From: Arthrobacter sp. KBS0702 | Lineage (GTDB): Bacteria; Actinomycetota; Actinomycetes; Actinomycetales; Micrococcaceae | Direction: 5' to 3' | Assembly (NCBI RefSeq): GCF_005937985.2 | Contig: NZ_CP042172.1 | Coordinates: 434,001 to 498,000, forward strand | DNA length: 64,000 nt | Shown here: in pieces, positions 17,591 to 25,731 of the stretch | Layout of the letters: every line of letters starts with the position of its first letter | Numbering within the stretch: the first letter of the stretch is position 1 | The notes under the pieces: model-generated | What the model was told of the DNA's origin: nothing | Database searches by the model: none | Seen by the model: the letters and a program-made list of their open reading frames with translations, nothing else | Translations under genes and position numbers: made by a program

Positions 17591-18127
17591 TCAGGGCGCG
17601 ACCGGGCGCTCCATGACGAAGTCGTGTTCCACGGTTGCGCCCAGCTTGAATGATTTCGTGCCGACTTTCCGGAAGCCGGACTTCTCATAGAACCTGATGG
17701 CGCGGGCGTTTTGGCTGTTCACCCCGAGCCAGAGCCCCGGGGCGCCCGTGTCCGCCGCCGCTGCGATGCTGGCGTGCATCAGTTCGACCGCCGCGCCGAG
17801 ACCGTGGTGGTCGGGATGCACGTAGCACTTGCTCAGTTCCGTGCTCGGTCCGGGACCGAGGGCCGCGGCCACCTCGGGATCCTGCGTGCGGCGGTCCACG
17901 AGCAGGCTGTAGCCGCGGAGCTTCCCGCCCGCGTCGATCACCAGCACTGTGACGTCCGGATCCGCGAGGTAGTCGCGGAAGTTGGCTTCGCTGAGCGTGT
18001 TCGCCAGATGGGCGGCGATGTCCTCGGGCCGGGACTCCGGCGGGCAGGCGAGCGGGAAGGTGACAGCGGCGAGTTCGGCCAGTTGGCCGGCGTCGTCGGC
18101 GGTGGCCTTCCGGATGAGGTGCGTCAT
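17591..18127 (-). CDS. GNAT N-acetyltransferase
   Basis: 178 aa with the standard GNAT layout: an N-terminal IRKATADDAGQLAELAAVTF, the acetyl-CoA-binding CYVHPDHHGLGAAVELMHA segment at about 105-125 and a C-terminal NARAIRFYEKSGFRKVGTKS that typifies small-molecule or protein N-acetyltransferases. The acceptor is unknown. Divergent from the CynX-type transporter, 153 bp apart. Confidence 0.88.
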   Translation of the reverse strand: MTHLIRKATADDAGQLAELAAVTFPLACPPESRPEDIAAHLANTLSEANFRDYLADPDVTVLVIDAGGKLRGYSLLVDRRTQDPEVAAALGPGPSTELSKCYVHPDHHGLGAAVELMHASIAAAADTGAPGLWLGVNSQNARAIRFYEKSGFRKVGTKSFKLGATVEHDFVMERPVAP

Positions 18128-18227
18128 GCCAAAACCCTAGTCCGCCGCCCGCGGGGGCAGGCCTTCGTGAAGCGCGGTCCGTCATGTTCCAAAGGTGCCG
18201 CCCGGGCCGCGGCGTCGCGTGATAGCA

Positions 18228-18284
18228 ATGGGACTGATGAAAACATATTTCTGCCCGGCCACCGGGCCGCGGAACGCCGGATGA
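18228..18284 (+). CDS. Possible 18-codon leader peptide before the transporter
   Basis: ATG GGA CTG ATG AAA starts a short frame whose TGA (18282-18284) overlaps the ATG of the transporter in an ATGA junction. The transporter start has no good Shine-Dalgarno of its own, so reinitiation from this leader may drive it. Support is limited to the junction; a chance overlap is possible. Confidence 0.35.
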   Translation: MGLMKTYFCPATGPRNAG

Positions 18285-19468
18285 GCGCCCTGGCGAAAAG
18301 TCCGCGCGGCTGGCTGCTGATGATTGCGATCGGACTGATCGCCCTCAACATGCGCGGCCCGTTCGTCGCGGTCGCGCCCGTGGTGGGCGACATGCGGCGC
18401 GACCTGGGCTTCTCGCCGGTGGAAATCGGCTTCCTGACCGGCATCCCGGTGCTCTGCTTTGCGCTCGCCGCGCCGCTGGCGTCGCTGACCGGCCGCAAGC
18501 TGGGCCCGGAGTTCGCCATCACCCTCACCCTGCTGGGCGTACTCCTCGGCGTTGTGGTCCGTTCCGCGGGCGGCGGGGCGCTCGTGATGCTCGGCACCGT
18601 GATTCTGGGTGTCGCGATCACGATCGGCAACATCGTGGTCCCGCTGATCATCCGGCGTGACTTCAGCCCGTCACAGCAGGGAGCCGCCATGGGCACCTAC
18701 ACCGCGGCGCTGAACATCGGGTCCTTTGCCACGTCGATGATGACGGCGCCGTTGGCAGAGCTGCTTGGCTGGCGTCCGGCGATCGCGGCGTGCGCGCTCT
18801 TCGCCGTCGCGGCCGCCGCTGTGTGGGTGCTGGCTGTCGGGGCCCGCTCCTTTCGGCCCGAGGCGATCCCGGGGACCGATCCCACCCGGGCGGCGGCACG
18901 GCCGGCGTCGCGCTGGATTACCGTGGCGCTGACCGCGGGTTTCGCCGGCCAGGCCTTCTCCTACTACGGCGTGACCGCGTGGCTTCCCAGCCTGCTCGGC
19001 GACGAACTGGGCCTGGCGCCGTCGGCGGCCGGGGCCGGATCCTCGCTGTTCCAGATCCTGGCGATCGCTGGCGGCCTGGGCGTGCCGCTCGCGGCGCGCT
19101 TCGCCAGCACGACGGCGGTCGGCCTCACCCTGGGGGCGCTGTGGCTGACGGTGCCCGTGGGTCTGCTGCTGGCCCCCCAGCTGTGGTGGCTGTGGTCATC
19201 TTTCGGCGGGGTGGCGCAGGGCGGCGGCATCACCTTGATTTTCATTGCGATCATCCGGCTGGCCCGCGACCAGGCCTCGGCGGGCCGGATGTCCGCCGTC
19301 GTCCAGGGCGCGGGCTACAGTTTCGGCGCCGTGGCCCCCACGCTGCTGGGCTACGTGCACGGTATCTCGGACTCGTGGACCGGGCCGCTGCTGATGATCC
19401 TCGGCTCCGTGGCGCTGTTTATCCTCGGCTGTGCGCTGTCCCTGCGCCACATCCCGAAGCCGCACTAG
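18281..19468 (+). CDS. MFS transporter, CynX/NimT type
   Basis: 395 aa, about 12 membrane helices. The start of helix 1, LIALNMRGPFVAVAPVVGDM, is a hallmark of the CynX/NimT (cyanate/nitroimidazole transporter-like) MFS branch. The conserved loop LTGRKLGPE follows helix 2, and the second half is amphipathic with GAGYSFGAVAPTLLGYVHG near the end. Likely proton-coupled efflux or uptake of a small organic compound; substrate not predictable. The upstream frame is open for 570 bases, but the family start and the ATGA junction favour ATG 18281. Confidence 0.85.
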   Translation: MSALAKSPRGWLLMIAIGLIALNMRGPFVAVAPVVGDMRRDLGFSPVEIGFLTGIPVLCFALAAPLASLTGRKLGPEFAITLTLLGVLLGVVVRSAGGGALVMLGTVILGVAITIGNIVVPLIIRRDFSPSQQGAAMGTYTAALNIGSFATSMMTAPLAELLGWRPAIAACALFAVAAAAVWVLAVGARSFRPEAIPGTDPTRAAARPASRWITVALTAGFAGQAFSYYGVTAWLPSLLGDELGLAPSAAGAGSSLFQILAIAGGLGVPLAARFASTTAVGLTLGALWLTVPVGLLLAPQLWWLWSSFGGVAQGGGITLIFIAIIRLARDQASAGRMSAVVQGAGYSFGAVAPTLLGYVHGISDSWTGPLLMILGSVALFILGCALSLRHIPKPH

Positions 19469-19510
19469 CCGCACCAAGGAGCGGTTCCGCGCCGGTCCAG
19501 GGCTCCCGTG

Positions 19511-20293
19511 TCACGGGTGCGGCCGCGTAGGCAGGGTGAGGATTTCGGCTCCGTCGTCGGTGATGGCGATCGTGTGCTCGCTGTGTGCGGTCCGGCAGCC
19601 GGTGGCACTGCGGAGTGTCCACCCGTCGTCGTCGGTGATGAGTTCCGCGGTGTTGGCCATGACCCATGGCTCCAGGGCGAGCAGCAGTCCGGGACGTAGC
19701 GTGTAGCCGCGGCCGGGCCGTCCGGTGTTGGGAACGTGTGGGTCCTGGTGCATCGTTGATCCGATGCCGTGTCCCCCGAACTCGGTATTGATCGGGTACC
19801 CCGCCGCACTGAGGACCGACCCAATGGCATGGGAGATATCGCCGATTCGGGCCCCGGGCACGGCAGCCGCTATCCCTGCGCTCAAGGCGCGCTCGGTCGC
19901 GTCGATCATGGCGACGCTTTCGCGGGGCTTTGATGCGCCCACGATGAAGCTGATGGCAGAGTCTGCCGCGACGCCGTTCTTGCCGACGGCGAGGTCGAGG
20001 GTCAGCAGGTCGCCGTCGGCCAGGGTGTAGTCGCGCGGCAGTCCGTGGAGCACGGCGTCGTTGACGGCCGTGCAGATGTAGTGTCCGAACGGCCCGCGTC
20101 CGAAGGCAGGCTCGTAATCGACGTAGCAGGACTGCGCGCCGGCCTCGGCAATCATGGTCGCCGCCCACCGGTCGACGTCAAGGAGATTCGTGCCGACGGT
20201 ACTCCGTGACTTGAGGGACTGCAGGATGTCGGCGACGAGGGCGCCGGTTTCTTTTGCCCGGGCCAGTTCGGCCGGGGTCAGGATCTCAATCAT
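19511..20293 (-). CDS. map: Methionine aminopeptidase, type I
   Basis: Removes the initiator methionine from nascent proteins. 260 aa, the usual type I size without the N-terminal zinc-finger extension. The dimetal site residues lie in LTLDLAVGKNGVAADSA (two Asp), GHGIGSTMHQDPHVPN (His) and LEPWVM (Glu), plus the C-terminal SEHTIAITDDGAEILT (Glu). ATG 20293 is preceded by GGAAGG at good spacing; an in-frame upstream start is possible but lies inside the promoter. It is not in the usual secY-adk-map cluster, so it may be a second, accessory MetAP. Divergent from an XRE regulator. Confidence 0.93.
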   Translation of the reverse strand: MIEILTPAELARAKETGALVADILQSLKSRSTVGTNLLDVDRWAATMIAEAGAQSCYVDYEPAFGRGPFGHYICTAVNDAVLHGLPRDYTLADGDLLTLDLAVGKNGVAADSAISFIVGASKPRESVAMIDATERALSAGIAAAVPGARIGDISHAIGSVLSAAGYPINTEFGGHGIGSTMHQDPHVPNTGRPGRGYTLRPGLLLALEPWVMANTAELITDDDGWTLRSATGCRTAHSEHTIAITDDGAEILTLPTRPHP

Positions 20294-20318
20294 GCGGGCC
20301 TTCCACTGGTTTCCAATA

Positions 20319-20351
20319 ACTATACCGGCCATATTATCCCGGTACTATAAT
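20319..20351. promoter_or_regulatory. Overlapping divergent promoters of map and the XRE gene
   Basis: Minus strand: TATAGT (20319-20324) lies about 26 bases before the map ATG. Plus strand: a perfect TATAAT (20346-20351) lies 7 bases before the XRE ATG. The two -10 boxes are only 21 bp apart, with TACCGG and CCGGTA as an imperfect inverted repeat between them, a likely operator for the XRE protein (inference). Confidence 0.6.
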
Positions 20352-20358
20352 CGGAGCC

Positions 20359-20661
20359 ATGGTCAGGTTGCCCCTTACATTCGAAGAGGTCGAGCGCGGA
20401 CAGCGGCTCGGCGCCCTGTTGCGCCGCGCGCGGGGAGAGCGCTCCATGCTCGAGACCGCCCTGGCGGCGCGAGTTTCACCCGAGACCCTTCGGAAAATCG
20501 AGACGGGCCGGGTCGCGACGCCGGCATTCCCCACCATTGCTGCCATCGCCGACGTCCTGGGCCTGTCCCTCGACGAGGTGTGGGGCGAGATCAGCCGGCC
20601 CGATCGTGGCGTTGAACGGCCCGGCCCTGACCACGCCGGACCACAACGGTTGGCCTCGTAG
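20359..20661 (+). CDS. Small XRE family HTH regulator
   Basis: 100 aa Cro/C1-type protein. The helix-turn-helix covers about residues 12-70: RLGALLRRARGERSMLETAL, RVSPETLRKIETGRVATPAF and FPTIAAIADVLGLSLDEVW. The -10 box TATAAT ends 7 bases before its ATG, so the mRNA probably begins at the start codon (leaderless), a mode common in actinobacteria. Position suggests control of the divergent methionine aminopeptidase gene and of itself. Confidence 0.88.
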   Translation: MVRLPLTFEEVERGQRLGALLRRARGERSMLETALAARVSPETLRKIETGRVATPAFPTIAAIADVLGLSLDEVWGEISRPDRGVERPGPDHAGPQRLAS

Positions 20662-20670
20662 ACCCCAAAA

Positions 20671-20734
20671 GCGCGAACGGACACTTGAGGCCCATGTTTG
20701 GGAGAAAACATGGGCCTCAAGTGTCCGTTCGCGC
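20671..20734. repeat. Family A palindrome, copy 3
   Basis: 64 bp. GCGCGAACGGACACTTGAGG at the left and its complement at the right. The interior, CCCATGTTT facing AAACATGGG, extends pairing almost to the centre, making this the best hairpin of the family. It starts 9 bases after the XRE stop. Confidence 0.92.
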
Positions 20735-20775
20735 GCCGGTGACGGGTGACGTGTGACCGGTGTCGGGTGACGAGT
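20735..20775. repeat. Short degenerate GGGTGACG repeats
   Basis: Directly after the family A element, the unit GGTGACG or GTGACCGG recurs four times with changes (GGTGACGGGTGACGTGTGAC and onward). It is a small slippage-prone tract in non-coding DNA. Confidence 0.6.
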
Positions 20776-20858
20776 GTTCCGTTGCCGGGCTCCCGCCCCG
20801 GATCTCGGGGAGCCTGTTGCGAAGGGCATGGAAGCCCGGCGGACGGAATTCTGGAGGG

Positions 20859-20893
20859 CCGGGACCGGGTGCCGGAGCGGCGCCCGGTCCCGG
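20859..20893 (-). terminator. Strong GC hairpin after aceB
   Basis: A 16 bp stem with one G-T mismatch, CCGGGACCGGGTGCCG against CGGCGCCCGGTCCCGG, with loop GAG, 9 bases after the aceB stop. There is no U-tract, as is frequent for actinobacterial terminators. Confidence 0.6.
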
Positions 20894-20902
20894 GCGGGGC
20901 GG

Positions 20903-22567
20903 CTAGGCCGCCACGAGGTCGGCGGCGTTGATGGCGTTGTCGGCGCCGCCGCGGGCTTCGTGCAGGTAGCGGTCGTAGGCCGGCAGGGTCAGGAAGGCAG
21001 GGAACTCGTTGCTGAGCGTGACTTCCTCGAAGATGTCCCGGGCGTCGGCGAAGCGGTCGCCCTCGAAGCGTTCCAGCTTCGCGAACTCCTCGTCCAGCAT
21101 GTCTTCGACCCATTCGTGCGTGATCACATCGCCCGCGTCGGTGATGGCCCGGGCGAAGATCCACTGCCACAGCTGCGAGCGGGAGATCTCCGCGGTGGCG
21201 GCGTCCTCCATCAGGTTGTGGATGGCGACCGCGCCGTTGCCGCGGAGCCAGGACTCGATGTAGCGGATGCCCACCTCGATGTTGATCCGCACGCCCCGCT
21301 CGGTGATGGTGCCGGTGGTGGAGGCGATGTCGATCAGGGCGCGGTCATCGGGGGTGACGTCCTCGCGGAGCCGGTCCAACTGGTGCGGGCGGTCGCCCAG
21401 GACGCCGTCGAACACCTCGCGGCAGACCGGCACCAGGTCCGGGTGCGCCACCCAGGAGCCGTCGAAGCCGTCGGCGGCATCGCGGGTCTTGTCGGCACGG
21501 ACCTTCTCCAGCGCGATGGCGTTGGCCGCCTCGTCCTTGCGGTTGGGAACGGCCGCGGCCATCCCGCCGATCGCCATGGCGCCGCGCTTGTGGCAGGCGC
21601 GCACCAGCTGTTCGGTGTAGGCCCGCATGAACGGCTGGGTCATGGTGACTTGGTCACGGTCCGGCAGGACGAACCGCGGGCCGCGGGTCCGGAAGTTCTT
21701 GATCAGGGAGAAGATGTAGTCCCAGCGGCCGGCGTTCAGCCCTGCGGCGTGCTCGCGCAGTTCGTAGAGGATCTCCTCCATCTCGAACGCGGCGGTGATG
21801 GTCTCGATCAGCACCGTGGCGCGGATGGTGCCCTGCGGGATGCCCAGCAGGTCCTGGGCCAGGATGAAGATGTCGTTCCAGAGGCGGGCCTCGAGGTGGT
21901 TCTCGATCTTCGGCAGGTAGAAGTAGGGGCCCTTGCCCTGGGCGATCAGGCGGCGGGCGTTATGGTAGAAGTACAGCCCGAAGTCCACAATGCCGCCGGC
22001 CACCGGCACGCCGTCGATCAGCATGTGCTTCTCCGGCAGGTGCCAGCCGCGGGGGCGGACCACGATGGTGGGCAGCTCCTCGGCGGGACGCAGCTTGTAC
22101 TCCTTGCCCTCGGGAGAAGTGAAGTCGATCCGGCGCTCCAGGACGTCGGTGAGGTTCAGCTGGCCCTGGATGACGTTGCGCCACGACGGGGTGGAGGCGT
22201 CTTCCATGTCCGCGAGCCAGACCTTGGCGCCGGAGTTCAGCGCGTTGACGGCCATCTTCTTGTCCACCGGGCCGGTGATCTCGACGCGGCGGTCAGTCAG
22301 GCCCGGCGCCGGGGGAGCGACGCGCCACTCGGGGTCGTTGCGGATGGATTCGGTCTCGGGGAGGAAGTGCGGGTCCTGGCCCCTGGTGATCTGCTGCCGG
22401 CGTTCGCGGCGCGCCTGCAGCAGCTCCAGCCGTCGTCCCGCCGTCGCCGTGTGCAACTTGGCCACAAACGCCAGTGCGTCCGGCGTCAGAACCTCGCTCT
22501 GTCGGCAAATCGGCTGGGCCGTCAACGTAATCCCGTTGATCGTGAAGTTGTCAGTGAAGCTGTTCAT
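20903..22567 (-). CDS. aceB: Malate synthase A
   Basis: Condenses glyoxylate with acetyl-CoA to malate, second step of the glyoxylate shunt. 554 aa, matching the malate synthase A isoform (about 530-550) rather than the 720-aa G form. Signature stretches are [35 protein letters not shown], the catalytic [17 protein letters not shown] and [17 protein letters not shown], and near the C-terminus VEDMLDEEF (catalytic Asp region). It follows aceA in the same direction by 105 bp, which contains a 65 bp palindrome, so the two genes may share a transcript with different 3' segments. Confidence 0.96.
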   Translation of the reverse strand: MNSFTDNFTINGITLTAQPICRQSEVLTPDALAFVAKLHTATAGRRLELLQARRERRQQITRGQDPHFLPETESIRNDPEWRVAPPAPGLTDRRVEITGPVDKKMAVNALNSGAKVWLADMEDASTPSWRNVIQGQLNLTDVLERRIDFTSPEGKEYKLRPAEELPTIVVRPRGWHLPEKHMLIDGVPVAGGIVDFGLYFYHNARRLIAQGKGPYFYLPKIENHLEARLWNDIFILAQDLLGIPQGTIRATVLIETITAAFEMEEILYELREHAAGLNAGRWDYIFSLIKNFRTRGPRFVLPDRDQVTMTQPFMRAYTEQLVRACHKRGAMAIGGMAAAVPNRKDEAANAIALEKVRADKTRDAADGFDGSWVAHPDLVPVCREVFDGVLGDRPHQLDRLREDVTPDDRALIDIASTTGTITERGVRINIEVGIRYIESWLRGNGAVAIHNLMEDAATAEISRSQLWQWIFARAITDAGDVITHEWVEDMLDEEFAKLERFEGDRFADARDIFEEVTLSNEFPAFLTLPAYDRYLHEARGGADNAINAADLVAA

Positions 22568-22589
22568 GGGGTGCTCCTTGGAAAGTCCG

Positions 22590-22654
22590 CCGTTGCCCTA
22601 TCACTTCCGGTCCCTCTGAGGGGTCCTTAGCGGCGTTAAGTGATAGGGCAACGG
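22590..22654. repeat. 65 bp palindrome between aceA and aceB
   Basis: The perfect 17 bp arms CCGTTGCCCTATCACTT (22590-22606) and AAGTGATAGGGCAACGG (22638-22654) surround 31 bases with smaller internal pairing (GGTCCCTC near GAGGGGTCC). It sits 18 bp after the aceA stop and 22 bp before the aceB start. Its layout and length resemble the family A and B elements but its sequence differs. Confidence 0.9.
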
Positions 22655-22672
22655 GCGGGTAAAGCCGGGGGA

Positions 22673-23989
22673 TTAGTGGAACTGGCCCTCTTCTGTGGAT
22701 CCCACAAGAGCCAAAGTGGATGCGTTCGGGTTGAGCGCGGTGGCGATGTCGTCGAAGTAGCCGGTGCCGACTTCGCGCTGGTGCTTGGTGGCGGTGTAGC
22801 CGCGTGCTTCGGAGGCGAATTCCTTCTCCTGCAGCTCGACGTAGGCGCTCATGCCCTCCCGGGCGTAGCCGTGGGCGAGGTCGAACATCGAGTAGTTCAG
22901 GGCGTGGAAGCCGGCCAGGGTGATGAACTGGAAGGTGAAGCCCATGGCGCCGAGTTCGCGCTGGAACTTCGCGATCGTGGCGTCGTCGAGGTGCTTGCGC
23001 CAGTTGAACGACGGCGAGCAGTTGTAGGAGAGCATCTGGTCCGGGAACTCGGCCTTGACCGATTCGGCGAACTTGCGGGCCAGTTCCAGGTCCGGGGTGC
23101 CGGTCTCCATCCAGATCAGGTCGGAGTACGGTGCGTAGGCCTTGGCGCGGGCGATGCAGGGTTCGATCCCGTTGCGGACCTTGTAGAAGCCCTCGGGGGT
23201 CCGCTCGCCCGTGATGAATTCCTGGTCGCGCTCGTCGACGTCGGAGGTGATCAGGGTGGCCGCCTCGGCATCGGTGCGGGCGATGATCACCGACGGCGTG
23301 CCGGCGACGTCGGCCGCGAGGCGGGCGGCGTTCAGCGTGCGGACGTGCTGCTGGGTGGGGATCAGGACCTTGCCGCCGAGGTGGCCGCACTTCTTCTCCG
23401 AGGCGAGCTGGTCTTCCCAGTGCACGCCCGAGGCGCCGGCCTGGATCATGGACTTCATCAGCTCGTAGGCGTTCAGCGGACCGCCGAAGCCGGCCTCGGC
23501 GTCGGCGACGATCGGGACCATCCAGTCCTCGACGGTCTGGATGCCCTCGGAGAACTCGATCTGGTCCGCGCGGAGCAGCGCGTTGTTGATGCGGCGGACC
23601 ACCGTGGGGACCGAGTTGGCCGGGTACAGCGACTGGTCCGGGTAGGTGTGGCCGGAGTTGTTGGCGTCGGCGGCAACCTGCCAGCCGGAGAGGTAGATGG
23701 CGCGCAGCCCGGCCTTGACCTGCTGCACGGCCTGGTTGCCGGTCAGGGCGCCGAGGGCATTGGTGTACTTGCCCTCCTTGTGCTCCTCGGTGAGCTGCTT
23801 CCACAGCTTCTCCGAGCCGCGGCGGGCCAGGGTGTGTTCCTCGGAGACCCGGCCGCGGAGACGGACGACGTCGGACGCCGAGTAGTCCCGAGTGACACCT
23901 TCCCAGCGGGGGTTGGCGGCCCACTCGAGCTCCAGGGCGGCGGCCTGCTCTTCGGGCGTCTGCTGGGTGGGCTCAAATGCTGCAGTCAT
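22673..23989 (-). CDS. aceA: Isocitrate lyase
   Basis: Cleaves isocitrate to succinate and glyoxylate, first step of the glyoxylate shunt. 438 aa, the usual length of the short bacterial form. The catalytic loop KKCGHLGGK lies at 199-207 with the active-site cysteine C201; [13 protein letters not shown] (about 158-170, metal-binding Asp) and YNCSPSFNW near residue 325 are also present. The gene is divergent from a RamB-like regulator, the same arrangement of functions known in Corynebacterium, where RamB controls aceA/aceB. Confidence 0.97.
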   Translation of the reverse strand: MTAAFEPTQQTPEEQAAALELEWAANPRWEGVTRDYSASDVVRLRGRVSEEHTLARRGSEKLWKQLTEEHKEGKYTNALGALTGNQAVQQVKAGLRAIYLSGWQVAADANNSGHTYPDQSLYPANSVPTVVRRINNALLRADQIEFSEGIQTVEDWMVPIVADAEAGFGGPLNAYELMKSMIQAGASGVHWEDQLASEKKCGHLGGKVLIPTQQHVRTLNAARLAADVAGTPSVIIARTDAEAATLITSDVDERDQEFITGERTPEGFYKVRNGIEPCIARAKAYAPYSDLIWMETGTPDLELARKFAESVKAEFPDQMLSYNCSPSFNWRKHLDDATIAKFQRELGAMGFTFQFITLAGFHALNYSMFDLAHGYAREGMSAYVELQEKEFASEARGYTATKHQREVGTGYFDDIATALNPNASTLALVGSTEEGQFH

Positions 23990-24125
23990 CTTTGTCTCCT
24001 TGGTGGGTCCGGGGCCGGCGGCTCCGCTTCCCTGCGGGTTGCGCCGGCTGGTCCGGGGTTGTGAATCTTTCTGTGAGATCTACTTTTCTTCAGTTTCAAG
24101 GGGCTTTCTAGGGGGAATGTCTGGA

Positions 24126-24162
24126 AAGAAATGCACTTCTTCCCGTATTCTCAAGAAATGCA
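24126..24162. promoter_or_regulatory. Direct repeat AAGAAATGCA at the RamB-like gene start
   Basis: AAGAAATGCA occurs at 24126-24135 and 24153-24162, 27 bp apart (start to start), each covering a possible ATG (24131 and 24158) of the regulator. A -10-like TATTCT (24146-24151) lies 6 bases before the second ATG. The repeats are candidate regulator-binding half sites for autoregulation and aceA control. They do not clearly match the published corynebacterial RamB motif, so this is speculative. Confidence 0.35.
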
Positions 24163-25642
24163 TCCGAGCAGCTGGAACCGCCAGGCAATATCCCCCGCCG
24201 TCCCCGCCGAACCTGAGGTGGACGTCATCAGCATGGGCCGGAGGGTCCGGCACCTGCGCAAGGCGGCAGGGCTCACGCTCGATGACCTCAGCGCCGCCGT
24301 CGGAACCGCCCCGAGCCAGCTGAGCCTGATCGAGAACGGCAAGCGCGAGCCGAAACTCGGCCTGCTGCAGCAACTGGCCGGCGCGCTCGGTGTCAGCATC
24401 GACGAACTGCTGGGCGCGGAACCGCCGAACCGCCGCGCGGCCCTGGAAATCGAGCTGGAACGCTACCAGCGCAGTCCCCTCTACGAGTCGCTGAATCTGC
24501 CCAAGATCCGTATCAGTTCGCGGCTTCCCATGGACGTGCTGGAGTCCATGGTGGGGCTGCAGCATGAGCTGGAGCGCCGGCTCAATGAGCAGGTCGCCAC
24601 GCCGGAGGAGGCGCGCCGCGCGAACGGTGAACTGCGGGCCATGATGCGCGAGCGCAACAACTACTTCCCGGAGTACGAGGCGGAGGCCCAGAAGGTCCTG
24701 GCGTCGGTGGGCCACACCTCCGGTCCGCTGTCCCACCACGTGATCGCGGATATCGCCGGGCACCTCGGGTTCAGCCTGCACCACGTCGGCGACCTGCCGC
24801 ACTCCACCCGCTCGGTGACGGACCTGAAGAACCGCCGAATTTATCTCACGCAGAACGCCCGGAGCGACCACGACCCCCGTTCGGTGCTGCTGCAGGCCCT
24901 CGGCCACTACGTCCTGGGCCACCAGACACCCACCAACTACGGCGACTTCCTGATGCAGCGCGTCGCCACGAACTACTTTGCCGCCGCGCTGCTCCTGCCG
25001 GAGCAGGCCACCGTGGAGTTCCTCCAAAAGGCCAAGGCGGCCAAGGAGATCGCGGTGGAGGACATCCGGGACGCGTTCGCCGTGTCCTACGAGACCGCGG
25101 CGCACCGCTTCACGAACCTCGCCACCCAGCACCTGGACCTGCGCACGCACTTCCAGAAGACGCACAAGAGCGGCATCATCTACAAGGCCTATGAGAACGA
25201 CGGCGTGACGTTCCCGCAGGACCACACCGGCGCCATCGAGGGCCAGCCCTCGTGCAAAAACTGGACGTCCCGCGTGGTGTTCGACGTGCCGGACAAATTC
25301 AGCGCCTACAACCAGTACACGGACACGCCCGCCGGGACCTACTGGTGCACGGCCCGGACCGAACGCTCCGCGAACGGCGAGTTCTCGCTCTCCGTGGGCG
25401 TGCCGTACGCGCAGGTCAAGTGGTTCCGAGGCCGCGACACCACGGAGCGGTCCAAGTCGACCTGCCCGGACGAGAGCTGCTGCAAGCGCCCGCCGGCCGC
25501 CCTGGCCTCGGAGTGGGCCGGCAACGCGTGGCCCTCGGCCCGCGCCCACTCGCACCTGCTGGCCGCCATGCCACCCGGAGCCTTCCCCGGCGTGGACGAG
25601 ACCGAGGTCTACTCCTTCCTGCAGGCCCACTCGGGGAGCTGA
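24158..25642 (+). CDS. ramB: RamB-like acetate-metabolism regulator (XRE with degenerate peptidase-like domain)
   Basis: About 494 aa. The HTH is near the N-terminus (MGRRVRHLRKAAGLTLDDLS, then APSQLSLIENGKREPKLGLL). The middle carries the IrrE/ImmA-like region with a decayed HExxH (ALGHYVLGH). The C-terminal short-chain-fatty-acyl-regulator domain has FQKTHKSGIIYKAYENDGVT and CPDESCCKRPP. Length and layout match RamB (about 474 aa), which represses or activates glyoxylate and acetate genes. It is divergent from aceA, supporting that role. Two starts are possible (24131, 24158). I prefer 24158 because TATTCT ends 6 bases before it, implying a leaderless message. Gene symbol by homology and context only. 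Confidence 0.85.
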   Translation: MHPSSWNRQAISPAVPAEPEVDVISMGRRVRHLRKAAGLTLDDLSAAVGTAPSQLSLIENGKREPKLGLLQQLAGALGVSIDELLGAEPPNRRAALEIELERYQRSPLYESLNLPKIRISSRLPMDVLESMVGLQHELERRLNEQVATPEEARRANGELRAMMRERNNYFPEYEAEAQKVLASVGHTSGPLSHHVIADIAGHLGFSLHHVGDLPHSTRSVTDLKNRRIYLTQNARSDHDPRSVLLQALGHYVLGHQTPTNYGDFLMQRVATNYFAAALLLPEQATVEFLQKAKAAKEIAVEDIRDAFAVSYETAAHRFTNLATQHLDLRTHFQKTHKSGIIYKAYENDGVTFPQDHTGAIEGQPSCKNWTSRVVFDVPDKFSAYNQYTDTPAGTYWCTARTERSANGEFSLSVGVPYAQVKWFRGRDTTERSKSTCPDESCCKRPPAALASEWAGNAWPSARAHSHLLAAMPPGAFPGVDETEVYSFLQAHSGS

Positions 25643-25731
25643 CCGGTCCGGTTTCCTGGACGGGCCCGGAGCTCAGCGGACTATATTGGCCAGTGTCAGC
25701 ACATCGATCCACCTCGCGGGAGCGTGCACCC

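Noticed and set aside
20774..22630. Plus-strand open frame of about 600 codons opposite malate synthase
   Set aside because: Shadow of aceB; the malate synthase reading has all catalytic motifs.
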